DNA of 64,000 nucleotides, taken from contig JALUTQ010000003.1 in assembly GCA_032718865.1 (NCBI GenBank), positions 588,001 to 652,000 of the forward strand, given 5' to 3'. A program made the position numbers and the translations under genes. This DNA is from Tilletia caries. Taxonomy: Eukaryota > Basidiomycota > Exobasidiomycetes > Tilletiales > Tilletiaceae. Positions 1 to 11,552 of the stretch are shown in pieces. A model generated the notes under the pieces. It searched no databases. It was given only the letters and a program-made list of their open reading frames with translations, and had not been told where the DNA came from. The stretch's first letter is position 1; every line of letters begins with the position of its first letter.

Positions 1-99
1 GAAGTTCTTCGCTGCCATAGCCAGGCAGAGGAAGACAACGGACGCTGCCGTGTTTCCTACTTCCGGCACATTCGAAGATTCGCTTCCGCCTTGCCAATC

Positions 100-3000
100 A
101 TGCCGACCGAAGTCACCAGGGAAGAACTCGAAGAACTCAAGTGAGTACATGACGTTACGTGCGCCCCTACAGCTCAGAACATTGACAAATACTCTCTCTT
201 CCCCTCTCTTCCCCTCTCTTCCCATAGCGCGCAGCGTATCAAGCTTGGCCTTAAGCCCCTCGAGGTCGAAACCGTCGATTCCAAAACGGATGGCGGCGCT
301 GCAGCTTCTGAAGATCCAGATGCCGTCGCTGAGGCAAATTTTGCGCGCGTCAGAGATGAGGCGCGCAAGGAGCGAGAGGACAAGGCTCTAGACGAACGTA
401 TTGCAAAGTGAGTATCTCCGTTTGCTACTTTGGTAGTCAGACTGGATGCTGACCATTCAGCGCTTTCACGCAGGGCAAAGAATAAGCGCGAATTGGCGCG
501 CAAGCTGGCAGGGAAGGGACTTGGCGAAGCCGCTGACGATCGGGGAGGAGACAGCAAGCCCGAATCGGCATTGGCATGGCTCAAAGCATCCAAGAAACGC
601 GCCAAGGAAAACGCAGCTCGCCGACTCCAACAGCAGATCGAAGAGCAAGAGGCCCAAGTCCAAGCCGAATACGGGCAAGATGATCTCGCAGGTCTTCGCA
701 TTGGGCACGACTACGACGAATTCGAAGAGGAAGGCGAGGAACGTATTCTCACGCTCCGAGATGCGCGCGTCCTTGAAGATGTAGAGGATGAACTTGTCGA
801 CCATGCCCTTGCGCAGAGGGAACAGGATGCGTTGAAGGACGAGCGCAGGAAGGGAGCGAAGAAGTACACCGGCTTGGACGACGAGGAGTTTGGTGAAGGC
901 GTCGGTCCTTCCTCATCTGTCGTAGGCAAAAAGCGCGGAGTCTTGTCCAAGTACGATGGCGATCTTGGCGAAGAGGACCCACTGACGAAATCTGGTGGGG
1001 AAGTAGGCTTTCGTATTGGAGGGCCGAAAAGGAACAAGGAGGAGATCAAGGCGCAGGAAGCTGAGGAGGCGGCACGATTGGCGAACAGGAAGCTGTTAAA
1101 TCTCGATTATGCTAGTGAGTGGACATCCTCGCTCCCTTTCCCAAAAGTTTCCGGAGGCGGGAACAGCAGCCGCTGCCATCGGTGACATGCTGACAGTGCT
1201 CTTCCCCTCCTTGCTGTGCCTGTCCTATAGAAAACGTGGAGGTCTCTGATTATTTGACCGAAGGAGAAGTCGGGTTCAAGAAAAGCAAGGTAAGTCACAA
1301 CATCTGGCCAACGCTCCATTGTTGAGGCCAGACTGAACCACCCCTCCCTCCCTCGATGTTCCCTTTTTCTGACCTAGGCAATCTGTGATTGCATTTGCCT
1401 CTTCCTGAACATGTTCGGGTTTCCTGCCATGTATTTGGTTGTCCCAACAGGGTAAAAAGAAGAAGCGCACGGCAACAAGGGTCATAGTCGATCTGGACGA
1501 CGAAGCCGAACCTGATCAAGCCGCGGCAGCGACAACGAATGGCGGCGACGCGATCATGGCTGAACAAGAGTCTACGTCGATGGCTTCAGGATCCCGACAG
1601 CGGTTGGTTGAGACCGACAATTTCGTTGACGATGACGATCTTCAGGCCAGTCTCGCCAAAGCACGGAGGCAAAAAGCAAAGAAGACTCTTAACAAGCTCA
1701 CGCCTGAGCAGATCGCAGCCAACCTGGCTTCTCAACGAGCCACCGAGGACGAAGAGTCTCGCAAGGATGTTGAGGCGAAGATGGAAGTTGATGATTCTGG
1801 GGACGGGGAACAGCCACTGACGTTCGATAGCACCACTGAATTTGTGCGGAATCTGGCTTTCAAGGCGGCTGCGGAGGAGCCGAGGCGACAGATCAAGTCG
1901 GAACCGTCGGACACTATTGCAACCCTGCCTCAAGAACCGGGACCGTCCGAAGTAGTTCGTAGCAGCGTCAAAGTAGAGGAGCAGCAAGCGGCCCCCCCGT
2001 CTGAGGAGCCTTCCAAGAAAACGCAAGATGGGCACGATGATGAGATGGACGTTTCGGAGGACGAGGACTTCGAGAACCTGGAAGTCTTTGCTGTGCCCGC
2101 CGAAGGAGCTGGCGAGGGCGAGGGTGAGGATGGTGCAGTAGATCAAGCGGAGTCAAGCTCTGAGCCGTTGGCGGGTGGCAGTATGGCTGCGACCGTATCC
2201 TTGCTGAGGCAGCAGGGTCTCTTGCAAGAGTACACGCCCGAGCTCAAACAGAAGGAGGCCAAGCAACGCGAGTACGATCTGTGGATGGCGGAGAGGCGTC
2301 GGCGGGAACGAGTGCGCGAGGAAGAGCTTGCTGCAAGTAAAGCGCGAGGTAGCGCGGTCGACCAGGCTACAAGGGAGTATGAGAATCAGCAGAGGGATCT
2401 AGCTGACGCCAGAGAGGCGCAGAAACGGTTTGCGAATTACAAGCCGGACGTTGAGCTCAAGTACCACGATCAGGTACGTCCTTACGTTGCGTTCAAATTA
2501 CCTGAACAGGTTGTGCTGACGTCTTGTGCCGAAACTCATCTCTGCAGTACGGTCGGGAGTTGAGTCAAAAGAAAGCCTGGAAGGTTCTCAGTCATCGTTT
2601 CCACGGCAAAGCTCCAGGTCACAAGAAGCAGGAATTGGAGCTGAGGCGTCTGGAGAACGAACGGAAGCGCGAGAAGATGGAGTCGGGCGACACTCCGACG
2701 GGTATGAGCAAAGCTTTCCAAGACCGATCCGAACGCACAGGACAGGCGCATATGGTTCTCAGCGTAGGAGCTCGCGGAAATGCGCCCCAGGAGCTGTCCA
2801 TGCTGGGTCCGGATATCACCAAGTCGGCACGACCGCCTCCTGCAGCCGCTGTGGGCAACAACGGCACGAGCAAAGGGAAGGGGAAAGGGAAAGCGTCCAG
2901 TCGTCATCCCGACATGTCATCCTCCATCTCCAGCATCGGGTTACAATCTTTCGTACCTCGCCATGTTGGCGGTGGTAGCGGATTGGCGAGTGTCTTGCCA

Positions 3001-3360
3001 TCGTCGAAGCGGAACGGGAGCACAGGGTCTGGCACGCCGTTGCCTCCCTCGGGTGCTGCTCCGTCAGCCCCGCCCCCGCCACCTCAATCTTCTTCGGACA
3101 CCGCCGGCAACGGAGGAGCCATGTTGCCGCCACCGGCCGTTCGACCTGTGATGAAGCCTGCCTTTGCACCTATCAAACGAGCGGCCGCGGCCTCTACACC
3201 GATCGGTCATGGTACGGATGCAGGTTCTGCTACAGCAGCGGCGCCTGCTCCTGCTGGGGCGGCTGATGGGGCGGGCCGGTTCAAATTGCAGTTGGGCTCC
3301 AAACGGAAGGCGGAGGAGCCCGCAACGGGTAGTGAGCCGCAAGGAAAGCGGCGTGGTTGA
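100..3360 (+). CDS. SNU66: U4/U6.U5 tri-snRNP protein, SART-1/Snu66 family
   Basis: Spliceosome component of the tri-snRNP, acting in the nucleus in pre-mRNA splicing. Inferred exons are 100-140, 228-407, 474-1114, 1231-1289, 1451-2473 and 2548-3360, joined by GT-AG introns that keep frame and give about 918 residues. The start at 100 was chosen because the first exon reads MPTEVTREELEELN and runs into the family's RIKLGLKPL motif across intron 1. Other family signatures seen are ALAWLKASKK, the acidic DLAGLRIGHDYDEF stretch followed by ERILTLRD, LDYA/EVSDYLTEGE, and the C-terminal YGRELSQKKAWKVLSHRFHG block with a basic GHKK tail. The last 200 residues after that block are Ala/Pro/Gly-rich and look disordered. 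Human SART1 is near 800 residues, so length fits. I am sure of the family; exon edges are predictions. Confidence 0.94.
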
Positions 3361-3614
3361 GTGAGGGGCGTCTGCGCTGGGGAACTTCCAAGCTGGGCTT
3401 CGGTTTCGGAGGTATGGGAAAGCATGTCCGAAGCAGCGGCGGGCTTCCTCATCGACCCGGCATCCTGATTCCTGCTCGGTTACTCATCTAGTCGCAATTC
3501 GTACGCACCGTGCGCATTCTGTTCTCCAATAATTCTTGTGATTCATTGATTAGCTTTGAGCCTTACTGAGGGGTCGTCGGGATCGTCGCGTTGAATCGGC
3601 TATAGCCGGCCTTA

Positions 3615-4205
3615 CACCAGCAGACCTGGGGGACTGACTGGGAGTGTCCCAGGGCGGGAGTGTCCCGGGAGAAGACCACGGGGCTGACCGGGACTGACCT
3701 AGCGCAAAAATCCCGGTATTGTCCCACGGGGACCGTCCCAAGACTGTCAATCTAAATAACAGGATAATCACTCCCCTTTCCAAATGCCTATGCTCAGGAT
3801 GGTTCCCTGAGGTGTGATTCGAGACTTTTTGGGCGAGTTTTTCTTAACCAGCCTCGCGATAATGCCAATACTGAGTGTATAAGTACTGATTAGAGAATAA
3901 TTTGCCGTGCTGAAAAAGCACTTATGGTCCAGTGGAAAGCACTGGTCATTCTGATTGTGCGGGTCGAGCGTTCGAACCCCATAGATTTTGATCTTTCGTT
4001 TTTTTTTATTCGAATTTTTTCCTCTTTCTCGGACAGTCCTGGGGCGGTCCCGGTGCCGGTCCCAGGATTTCGCTCCCAGTCAGTCCCGGGATAGCGGAGG
4101 AAACGCCGCCGGGACAGTCCCCCGCTGGCTGGGCCCATACAGATCTGGGACCGCCCCGGGAGATCCCGCGGGACCGTCACGACCTGTCCCCATGGTCTGC
4201 TGGTG
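3615..4205. mobile_element. Non-autonomous inverted-repeat element (MITE), 591 bp, TA target duplication
   Basis: The element begins CACCAGCAGACC and ends GGTCTGCTGGTG, an exact 12-bp terminal inverted repeat that continues imperfectly for about 12 more bases. It is flanked by TA at 3613-3614 and 4206-4207. The undisturbed copy of the target at 11215-11333 reads through as CTTAAG, so the empty site is visible in the window. No transposase is encoded. TA duplication suggests Tc1/mariner-type mobilisation. Much of the sequence is built from GGGAC/GTCCC words, so it should fold extensively. Confidence 0.85.
3912..3984 (+). repeat. Degenerate tRNA-like segment inside the MITE
   Basis: An A-box-like TATGGTCCAGTGG (typical of tRNA-Glu) is followed about 38 bp later by a B-box-like GCGTTCGAACCCC and then a run of T at 3999-4007. 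The anticodon arm does not pair well, so it is not a credible functional tRNA. It may be a tRNA-derived relic trapped in the element. Confidence 0.3.
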
Positions 4206-4232
4206 TAAGACCAATTGTGGGCGATAGCCTAG

Positions 4233-4939
4233 GCAAGTAACCTGAATGTCCCGATCTATGGTCGATTCGCCCCGAGCATGAGGCGATTGGCCCCGTAAGC
4301 GTTTTTTGAATTGAGCCCGTAAGATGAGGCGATTCAGCCCGTAATTATCGGCGACTGAACCCATAAAAAAAGGCGATTGAGCCCATAAAGATGGTCGATT
4401 GGCCCCATAAGGCAGGGCACTGGCCCCATAAAAATCTCAAATCGCCTTTGGCGACCTTCCCTGCTTCCAAATCTTCCAGATAAATTATTCTACAGCGGCC
4501 AGGGTGCCTGAAGTAACTGTACTGAGCTTCCAGGGTCATATCCGGTCATAGGGGGGGGGCCGGGATGGCGGTCTTCGGCGACGTAATTCACTTTGAGAGC
4601 TCGTCGACGGGCGGAAACGCTTCACAGAAGCTCGACTTGTGTGTGAGTCGAACCCTCTTACATACCTGAAGGCCCGACCGGTCGTTTGGACAGTGTTAGT
4701 ACACACTACCGCTCTATCCGGCTGAAATAGACATTACGGGCTCTGTCCACCATCTTTATGGGGCCAATCGACCATCTTTATGGGTTCAATGTACTAATCT
4801 TACGGGGTCAATGCACCAAAATTGCGTTTTTTACGGGCTCAATCGACCATCTTTATGGGGTCACTCAACCATAGATCGGGGTCAGTGCCGGGGTGCTCGG
4901 GGCGAACCGACCATAGATCGGGACATTCACCCGTTCTCG
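4233..4939. mobile_element. Inverted-repeat element, copy 1 (MULE-like MITE, 707 bp, 9-bp TSD)
   Basis: The left end GCAAGTAACC.. and right end ..CCCGTTCTCG enclose terminal inverted repeats of about 46 bp whose core is TGAATGTCCCGATCTATGG on both sides; only the outermost dozen bases differ. Flanking direct repeats ATAGCCTAG occur at 4224-4232 and 4940-4948. Subterminal regions repeat a short unit built around ACCATCTTTATGGG / GCCCCATAAAGATGG in opposite orientations on the two halves. The 9-bp duplication and long inverted repeats suggest a Mutator-like family; no transposase is present. A B-box-like GGGTTCGACTC lies on the minus strand near 4645. Confidence 0.85.
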
Positions 4940-4998
4940 ATAGCCTAGCCTCAGATCACCAGGCTGCCCTCGGTCCGGGCTTTGTGTCGTGATCGCCT

Positions 4999-7727
4999 GT
5001 GATGATCACCCACACTTCAAGTCACGTGACTTTCGTGGCTGATCGGGCTCCGCCGTCGCTGTTCTTCGACCCCGACCCCGGGCCCAAAGTCCCCTTCCCC
5101 AGCGACGAGATGCTTTCCTCCAGCGCTCTCAACAGCCACGAAACCGTCGCGTCCCACACCAGTCAGTTTCTCAGGACGCGCATCAGCCAGTGGCTGGCCA
5201 CGTCGGGTCCAACAGCAGTTGCTGAGAGATGGAAAGGAGCGCCGACTTTCGCGCTCTCTCTCGTTTGCGAGGCGCTCGTCAAGGAAGCAAAGCGAGGAAG
5301 CAAGATCCCCTATCTCGTTGGCGCGGCAGCAGGCAAGACGACAATGGCGGAACTGGAGGAGTTCGATCCAGAGACTTCGGCCGACTTGATCCAGCAGAAG
5401 CTGCCGACCATTCACTCCGTGCTCTCCGCCATCATAGGTTTGGACGCAGCGCAGAAGCAAAACGAGGACGAGCCTGAAGCTTCCCAGGAACAGGAGGACA
5501 GCGAGGACGATCAACCACGCGAGGACGACACAGCTACGCCTCACTTCCAGCTCCACGGTCAACGAGGACGTCCAGCGGTCGTGTCCTCGTGCGCGCATAC
5601 TTTGCTCTTTGCACGCAACTCTCGGTGCAACAGATGGCCCATGCAGCTCAGCGTGGATCTGGTCGGTGCGCGCGTTCCTCGACGCTCTTGCGAGTTGCTC
5701 TCACGACTGGGGTTCATCGGCTTTTGGCGGTCATCGCAGCGGTTGCTCGAGAACATGGCCAAAGACGATCACGCACGGGTAAAGCGACTAGTACGGCTTC
5801 CATCCTCGGCAATCAGCCTCTCCTACGACAACGTCAACTGGCAAAGAGGCGTCAGAGACAAACGCAGCGAGAAGAAGCAGCAGATGATGGCTGCAATATG
5901 CGGCATGGCCTACCTCCTGGACTACAAGGCACAGTACGACGAGAGCCAGCCAATCTGCTGCGACGAGCTCTTCAAGTCCATCTTCCATCCCGACGTCCCC
6001 CGCCCTTCGGCATCAGAGCCTTCGCCGATGAACCCACTCGACGAACAAGGGAGATCTATCGCCATGAAGCGATCTCTGTACGACGATGCCCGTGCGAAGG
6101 TCAAGCTCGACGACATCAAGCTCTCGCAATTTTTTCCTGGACGCGCAGAGGAAGAACACTTCTTGGAGGTCGTGGTTTCGCACGCTATACGAGCGTGGGT
6201 CGACCTACACGACGACAGCGGAGTGGACACCAGCAAGATTCGCCAACCACCACAAGTACTGCCCTTCTTGCCGCAGCGCACTCAGACAATGGGCTTGCCT
6301 GTTCTCAACGAGGATGAAGGATCGGTCTCCGGCAACATCGCCGTGATCTACGCCTACTTGAAGTTCCTCGGCATCGATGACGACGCTCGATGCGGCACTC
6401 ACAATCTTCCAGTGGTCGCCGACGCGTTGACGGTTGGCCATGTTCGATCTGCTTTGGCTCGGAGAGTGCATGACAAGTCGACCAACCCCAAGATCGACCA
6501 GCTTCAGTTCCTGCAACCCATGGCGGCCTTCTTCCACTTGCAGTACAACTTCCAGAAGTACTGGATCGACGCTCATGCCGGCACAGCTCAGCACCAAAGC
6601 AAGATCAGCGCGAGAGTTCTCTGCGATCGCGTAGGGATGAAGAATTTGTGCACAGGCGGAACCGACTTCCACGACATGGACGCCTTCCTCAAGATGCTGT
6701 TCGCTGCTCTGGTGGACGCGAAGGTCACGCCTGTTTTACGTGCGGCGGGGCACGGTGGTGAAGAGGACGACTTCGCGAATCTCAGTGCCGAGGCCCTTCA
6801 AGACACGATCCGGACTGAACTGGCACCGTTGCTGAAGAAAGTGCAGAGACAAAGGCACTCGATCATGGCGATCCGGAAGATGCAGACTTGCTCTGCCTGC
6901 ATACACGTGAGATGTTCCGGGACACCGCTATCTACCTGGAGCTCCGAGACGCTGTCAAGACGGGAGATCCGGGTCGCGTGATGGCTGCATCCAAGTTCAC
7001 CGTACCACGGTTCGCGGCCACCGGACATCACCGATACAGCAGCGAGGTACTGGACATGCTTGTTCAAGTACGCTTTGAGCTTCCACCGGCTCTCGTGACG
7101 ACAATTCTCTGCGCCACCTTAGTCAACCACGCCGGGAAGAAGGACAGCTGGTTTGCGGCCGATCTCGACATTGAGCACCAAGTCAACGAGCTCAAGAACA
7201 TCTTCAAGGTGACGGGTGGCAGCGACGCGGTCGCCCGAGGCCACATCGGCCAAATCATCACACCCCTATGACGACAGCGAGCAAGATGGTATCGTGCGGT
7301 AGGAGTTACAAGCCGTGACAACAGACACGCGGTGCGGTCGATGCAGAAGTCGATCGACATTCTGGCGAGAGACTTCGTCAACCTCAAGGCGTTCGATTGG
7401 ATCCCGCGGCGATCAAGCAAGTGCTTCGAGCTGTACCGAGGCGACGAGGTGCGGCAACGAAAGAAGGACGGGGAGCGCTTTGTCAAGCAGTCGAAGGGCG
7501 TTGCGACCGACTTCCACATCTACGGCTTCGCAAGACTGTCAGGAACGGAATCACTCTCCTTCAAGAACTGGCTGGCCCGACGTGCGCGTGATGCTGGTAA
7601 GGGGAGAGACGCTGAAGTACTGTCTCTGGATGGAGTTGACGATGTCGAAGCCCCGCCCACTACGATCACCTATGACGCGGAGACCGTGATGGACGAGTTC
7701 ATCTCTTTGATTGATGACGAATTCTGA
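4999..7727 (+). pseudogene. DUF6589-family protein gene, frame-broken
   Basis: The first frame is open from 4999 to 6981. It carries landmarks I associate with DUF6589 proteins of basidiomycetes: SSCAHTLLFARNSRCNR, the LSYDNVNW motif, and a VVADALTVGHVR stretch resembling the family's GDQLTV motif. The continuation (MFRDTAIYLELRDAV, GDPGRVM, LVNHAGKKDSWFAADLD) lies in another frame, with the switch somewhere in about 6800-6865 and no plausible intron. A TGA at 7269-7271 then interrupts it before the last part (RHAVRSMQKSIDILARDF to 7727). Function of the family is unknown to me; members are repetitive in fungal genomes. The gene converges with the RecQ-like gene at 8052-10308. Without the breaks it would be about 900 residues. 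Sequencing error cannot be excluded as the cause of the breaks. Confidence 0.75.
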
Positions 7728-8051
7728 TCGCAGGGGCAGCATCTCCGTCACCGCCATCGCCCTCGCCCTCGCCCTCTCCGGCACCGTCCTTGCCGCACCC
7801 ACAGTCGACCTCTCCGTCCCGGTCGACTGAACTACAGCCCCAACCAGACACCCATTCACTTCCTCACCCATTCGCAGTTCAGATAAAAACACACATCATT
7901 TCTCATTCGCGTTGCTGGTACTACTGGATGCAGCCGGAGCGTGGCTCGTTGAAGCTATTCCGATCTTTGCGGGGCAGTTCTTGTACTTGGCTATAACACA
8001 ATGCGAACAATGTGAGTACTCGCTCAAGGATCGCGGCAACGACGTGACACG
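7728..8051. other. Intergenic gap between convergent DUF6589 and RecQ-like genes
   Basis: I see no coding signal, repeat or RNA gene. It must hold the two 3' untranslated regions. Confidence 0.5.
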
Positions 8052-10308
8052 CTAAAGCTCACCTGTATGTCCCACCGCATCCAGAGGTTCCTTGTCAGGA
8101 TTCTCCTGATTCCACTTTTTGCAAGCCCCGCACGTGTAAGCTTGCCTAGCTGGTGTGTACCTGACTGACTGACTGCTCCCCTCTCCAGCATTGTCGGCGC
8201 GTGAAGTCTGAGCCGCACTTTTCCTTGCAGCATGCTTGCTGGCTTTGTCTTTGGCTCGCTCTCGTCGAGCCTGGTCCGCGGCAGCTTGCTTTTCCTGCCG
8301 AGCCTTCTCCTTGTCGGCATCAAACTCGGCGATGATCTCCTTCAGCTTGGCCGTCAGCTGTGGAACGACAAGGGACTTTGCCTCCATGGCGACGAACCGC
8401 TCGACAAAACCGTCTTCCTCCGCAGTCAAGCCTCGGTCGATCTTACCGAGGTTCCGCACCACGTCGGCAATGTCTTCGACTCGCATGTAGAAGGAAACCC
8501 CGAGCCAAGAAGGTGCGTCGAGCTTGCTCCACTCCTCCTTCCACATTGACAACCTCCACTGACGAAGCTTGGGCTCCACCATCTCCTGCAGCTTGGTGAT
8601 TCCGTCCCGAGCCCTGCCTTCCTCTGTCGTCGTAGGAAGATACGCGTCCGGTACCTGGCCGATTTCCCGTTTCGAGCAGACCACACAGCACGGTAAGTCC
8701 TTGGCAAGGGTCGGTCCAAAGATGTCCTGAGGTGCAGGGAGCTGGTCGGGCGAAGGCTGACCAAGGAGATCATTTACCAGGCGACGAATACATCCACGGC
8801 GCAGCAAGGCGGTCTGCACCACGAGCAGCAGGTCGGCGTCCGCCCCCTCCCTCGCCTTGGTCACCTCCGACCGAACAGCAATACCACCTTCCTCTTCTCC
8901 TTCTGGAACAGGCTCAGTGGGGAGCTGCCCGTCGCGGTCGAGTGCCTCTTGCGTGACACGGGGGATGGACCACTTGTCGGCCAGGATGAATGCTTCGGCT
9001 TTGGTCGCAGGATCTCGACCGGCCCGTCCCAGCTTTTTGCATGGCTGCGGCCAAGGAGTCTGTGAGTCTCCAAAGGATGACTCTGAGGATCTTGCGCATA
9101 TCCGAGCCCATACCGAGCACGCTTGTACTGATGATGCACAGGACCTCTCCTTTCTCGACCAGGACCTTTACTTGGCTGCGATGGCTGGCGCTCATGTCGG
9201 CGGAGACAAGCAGCACTGCATCCTCGAGCCCGAAACGTGAGTACCACGACCTAACCTTGTGGAACAGATCGAGCTGCTGAGTTTTGTTGTCGATATAGAC
9301 GATGGTCGGTTTACATTTCGCCTTTAGCGCAGCACGCTGCTCCTCGGTCTCGGGCAGATCCTGGTGAAGCTCGGACAGGCAGGCAAGGACATCGAGGTAG
9401 GAAACCAAACTGTGCTGGATCGGCTGGACTACGAGCTCGATGTTCGGACGGTCCGTTCCGACATCGATAACCACCTCGTTCTGGAGCTCGAAATGGCGTC
9501 GGACTTCCTCCCTGTATGCTGCCGGGAGTGTGCCGCTCATGGCCATCCCTGGAACGCGAGCCTGAAGGAGGCAAACTGGTTCAGCTGTACATGTCTGTGA
9601 GTTTGCCCAGCCGTGTCCTGCTTACCATATGACGGAGAACGCTGATTTCCCTGAACCCACGGCGGAACTGTGAGTCGACAGCCCAATCCTTGAGGACTTG
9701 AGCCTCGTCGAAGATGATGGCGCCGAGGGAGGCCTCGAAGACCTTGTCCATCAAGACTTCCCGGAACGAGTTGCCGATGGCCATCTCGGGGCTGAGGAAG
9801 ATCATCCGGTACTTTCCCTTCCTGATATCCTTGAGGAGCTCCGGAGTGCGGTTGCCCGCATGTACATAGACTGCTTCGCTACCAATCCGATCTTTGAGTT
9901 CCTCTTGCAGCAATACGAGCGGCTCGAGAACAACAAAGCGCTTGTCCGGCATAGCTTTGAGTAGAAGTTTGGGATGTAACCCTTTCCAGAGCCAGTCGGG
10001 GCGATGACTAGCGCATCCTTTCCACTGGCAGTAGCCTCTACGGCATCGATCTGGTATTGCTTGGGTGAATAAGGAAGCTCCTTGACAATTTCTGCCCATC
10101 GCAGTGGCTGCTTTTCCGACCGCGCCTGCTTGTCCGGTGTGGGCCGTTTGTCTGGGAAACCAGCCTGTGTTGACGTTCGTGCGTCGGATGGCTGAGTTGG
10201 CTCCATGGCGAGTGCTGAGTGGCTGCGAGTAGGTGATGACTGAGGATGCTGCTGGTGAAGCTGCTGGCTGTGAGTGGCGAATTTGGTGAATTTCGCTAAG
10301 TTGCTCAT
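8052..10308 (-). pseudogene. RecQ-like DEAD-box helicase gene, frame-broken
   Basis: Superfamily 2 ATP-dependent helicase resembling RecQ. Reading from the ATG at 10308: Walker A as IAPTGSGKG, motif II as FDEAQVLKDW (DEAQ instead of RecQ DEAH), motif III as AMSGTLPAA, IVYIDNK, the motif V region IISTSVLGMGSDM, motif VI as LGRAGRDP, then a zinc-type Cys pattern (RRGCIRRLV..CCVVC) and a late YTCGACKKW. The frame changes just after Walker A (near 9980, beside GGG), around a short candidate intron at about 9585-9635, and at a T5 run (A5 on the coding strand) at 9034-9038. Removing one base there continues motif VI. The breaks sit at short homopolymers, so either a young pseudogene or indel errors would explain them. 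Pairing with DUF6589 inside repeats suggests a mobile or subtelomere-like module. Confidence 0.8.
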
Positions 10309-10448
10309 CGGGCTGTCGGTCAAGGTGAGTCCTTACATTTGGCATCAGGCGTGCTATCGCACAGCACAGAAGTGCACTCACTTCCATTTCAAGTCGGCTC
10401 GACAAGAAATTCACACCGCATTTACACCGCGATAGCACACCTGATAAT

Positions 10449-11197
10449 GCAAGTAACCTGAATGTCCCGATCTATGGTCGATTCGCCCCGAGCATGAGGC
10501 GATTGGCCCCGTAAGCGTTTTTTGAATTGAGCCCGTAAGATGAGGCGATTCAGCCCGTAATTATCGGCGACTGAACCCATAAACAAAGGCGATTGAGCCC
10601 ATAAAGATGGTCGATTGGCCCCATAAGGCAGGGCACTGGCCCCATAAAAATCTCAAATCGCCTTTGGCGACCTTCCCTGCTTCCAAATCTTCCAGATAAA
10701 TTATTCTACAGCGGCCAGGGTGCCTGAAGTAACTGTACTGAGCTTCCAGGGTCATATCCGGTCATAGGCGGGCCGGGATGGCGGTCTTCGGCGACGTAAT
10801 TCATTTTGAGAGCTCGTCGACGGGCGGAAACGCTTCACAGAAGCTCGACTTGTGTGTGAGTTGAACCCTCTTACATACCTGAAGGCCCGACCGGTCGTTT
10901 GGACAGTGTTAGTACACACTACCGCTCTATCCGGCTGAAATAGACATTACGGGCTCTGTCCACCATCTTTATGGGCTCTGTCCACCATCTTTATGGGGCC
11001 AATCGACCATCTTTATGGGTTCAATGTACTAATCTTACGGGGTCAATGCACCAAAAATTGCGTTTTTTACGGGCTCAATCGACCATCTTTATGGGGTCAC
11101 ATGACCATCTTTATGGGGTCACTCAACCATAGATCGGGGTCAGTGCCGGGGTGCTTGGGGCGAACCGACCATAGATCGGGACATTCACCCGTTCTCG
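10449..11197. mobile_element. Inverted-repeat element, copy 2 (MULE-like MITE, 749 bp, 9-bp TSD)
   Basis: Same family and orientation as the copy at 4233-4939, nearly identical in sequence. Its own TSD is CCTGATAAT at 10440-10448 and 11198-11206, so it is an independent insertion and not a duplicated flank. It is 42 bp longer because the right half holds extra ACCATCTTTATGGGG-type units. It lies just upstream of the RecQ-like gene. Confidence 0.87.
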
Positions 11198-11214
11198 CCT
11201 GATAATATGAGGCT

Positions 11215-11333
11215 AAATAATTCTTGTGATTGATAGCTTTGAGCCTTAACCTGGGTGATGCGGTGAGGGGTCGGGATCGTCGCATTGAATCGGCTATAGT
11301 CGGCCTTAAGACCAATTTAGGCGACAGCCTAAA
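11215..11333. repeat. Right copy of the ~110-bp direct repeat (uninterrupted)
   Basis: Matches 3529-3614 plus 4206-4234 in the same orientation. Here GGCCTTAAGACC is continuous, giving the empty site of the TA-flanked MITE. Between here and the next gene (11334-11552) only promoter sequence is seen. Confidence 0.7.
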
Positions 11334-11459
11334 ATCTGGGAGTTGTGGGTCATCATCGCATCATCGACGACATACAACCAGTTCCAACGTCGCAACTACC
11401 ATCTTGACATGTCGCTGAACTCCCAGATTCCAGGCTGACAGGTTCACTTGACGCATACA

Positions 11460-11466
11460 TATATAA
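11460..11466 (+). promoter_or_regulatory. TATA box of the NRPS-like gene
   Basis: TATATAA within ACATATATAAGCTG, 87 bp before the ATG at 11553. Position and sequence fit a fungal TATA element; a pyrimidine-rich stretch follows. Confidence 0.55.
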
Positions 11467-11552
11467 GCTGACCATTCTTGACCCACCGGTCTTCCTCGTT
11501 CTGCTCTCCATCCCCCTCTATTACCAGCTCCGCTTCGCATACCTCCGATCCA

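Larger units (their letters stand above)
3529..4234. repeat. Left copy of a ~110-bp direct repeat bounding the DUF6589/RecQ block (split by a MITE)
   Basis: The stretch 3529-3614 plus 4206-4234 reads as one unit once the MITE at 3615-4205 is removed. It matches 11215-11333 with small indels. Shared landmarks are AATAATTCTTGTGATT, AGCTTTGAGCCTTA, GGGATCGTCGC, TTGAATCGGCTATAG and GGCCTTAAGACCAATT. The two copies lie in the same orientation outside everything between 4233 and 11206. They may be terminal repeats of a larger mobile unit or relics of a duplication; I cannot tell which. Confidence 0.7.

Noticed and set aside
4640..4730. tRNA-like B box on the minus strand of the MULE-like MITE (also at about 10860-10940)
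   Set aside because: A GGGTTCGACTC box and a possible A box exist, but spacing is wrong and no cloverleaf forms; not called as a tRNA.
4230..11206. Reading the two ~720-bp copies as LTRs of one 7-kb retroelement
   Set aside because: Each copy has its own inverted termini and a different 9-bp TSD, so they are separate DNA-transposon insertions.
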